NCBI GenBank assembly: GCA_023262305.1 | Contig: JALRCK010000129.1 | Span: 1 to 5,148, forward strand | DNA from: Deltaproteobacteria bacterium | Lineage (GTDB): Bacteria > Bdellovibrionota_C > UBA2361 > OMII01 | Reading direction: 5' to 3' | DNA length: 5,148 nucleotides | Translations under genes and position numbers: made by a program | Part shown: positions 5,142-5,148 of the stretch, one piece after another | How positions within the stretch are numbered: the stretch's first letter is position 1 | How the letters are laid out: each line of letters opens with the position of its first letter | The notes under the pieces: generated by a model | The model's database searches: none | What the model saw: only the letters and a program-made list of their open reading frames with translations | Told to the model about the DNA's origin: nothing

Positions 5142-5148
5142 GAACTTC

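Overview
This is a bacterial window, probably accessory or lineage-specific DNA. Base composition is mixed, starts are preceded by strong purine-rich Shine-Dalgarno sequences (GGAGG-type), and only one protein belongs to a family I can name with confidence: a divergent sigma-70-type RNA polymerase sigma factor. There is no rRNA, tRNA, CRISPR array, transposase or integrase, and nothing fixes the phylum. One protein has a twin-arginine-like signal, so the host presumably has a Tat system and a cell envelope to export into.

Layout, left to right. Positions 1-452 (minus) hold the first 150 codons of a gene that runs off the left edge; its product is unrecognised. A 113-bp gap (453-565) separates it from the sigma factor gene (566-1759, minus). 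Only 17 bp further up is an unrecognised, mostly helical 280-aa protein (1777-2619, minus). These two are almost certainly co-transcribed, and the left-edge gene may belong to the same unit. A divergent intergenic region (2620-2968) carries a 9-bp-stem hairpin, a small inverted repeat next to the 280-aa gene start, and a weak promoter candidate. The plus-strand gene 2987-3778 encodes a 263-aa protein with an N-terminal Tat-like signal. Its stop codon overlaps the ATG of a possible 43-codon ORF (TAATG), whose stop in turn overlaps the ATG of a 22-codon ORF (ATGA). The convergent intergenic region (3779-4184) ends with a plausible intrinsic terminator for the minus-strand gene 4185-5132. That gene encodes an unrecognised 315-aa protein that starts 16 bp from the right edge.

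How the parts may work together (inference). The window looks like a regulatory locus in which an unusual sigma factor is made together with a partner protein from a divergent promoter region shared with an exported protein. The sigma factor keeps core-binding and DNA-melting features, but several residues that read the -10 and -35 elements in housekeeping sigma factors are changed. It may therefore read non-standard promoters, possibly those of this locus. The 280-aa and 315-aa genes share an identical 12-base start region, which hints at a common translational design. The functions of the other four sizeable proteins cannot be assigned from sequence alone.
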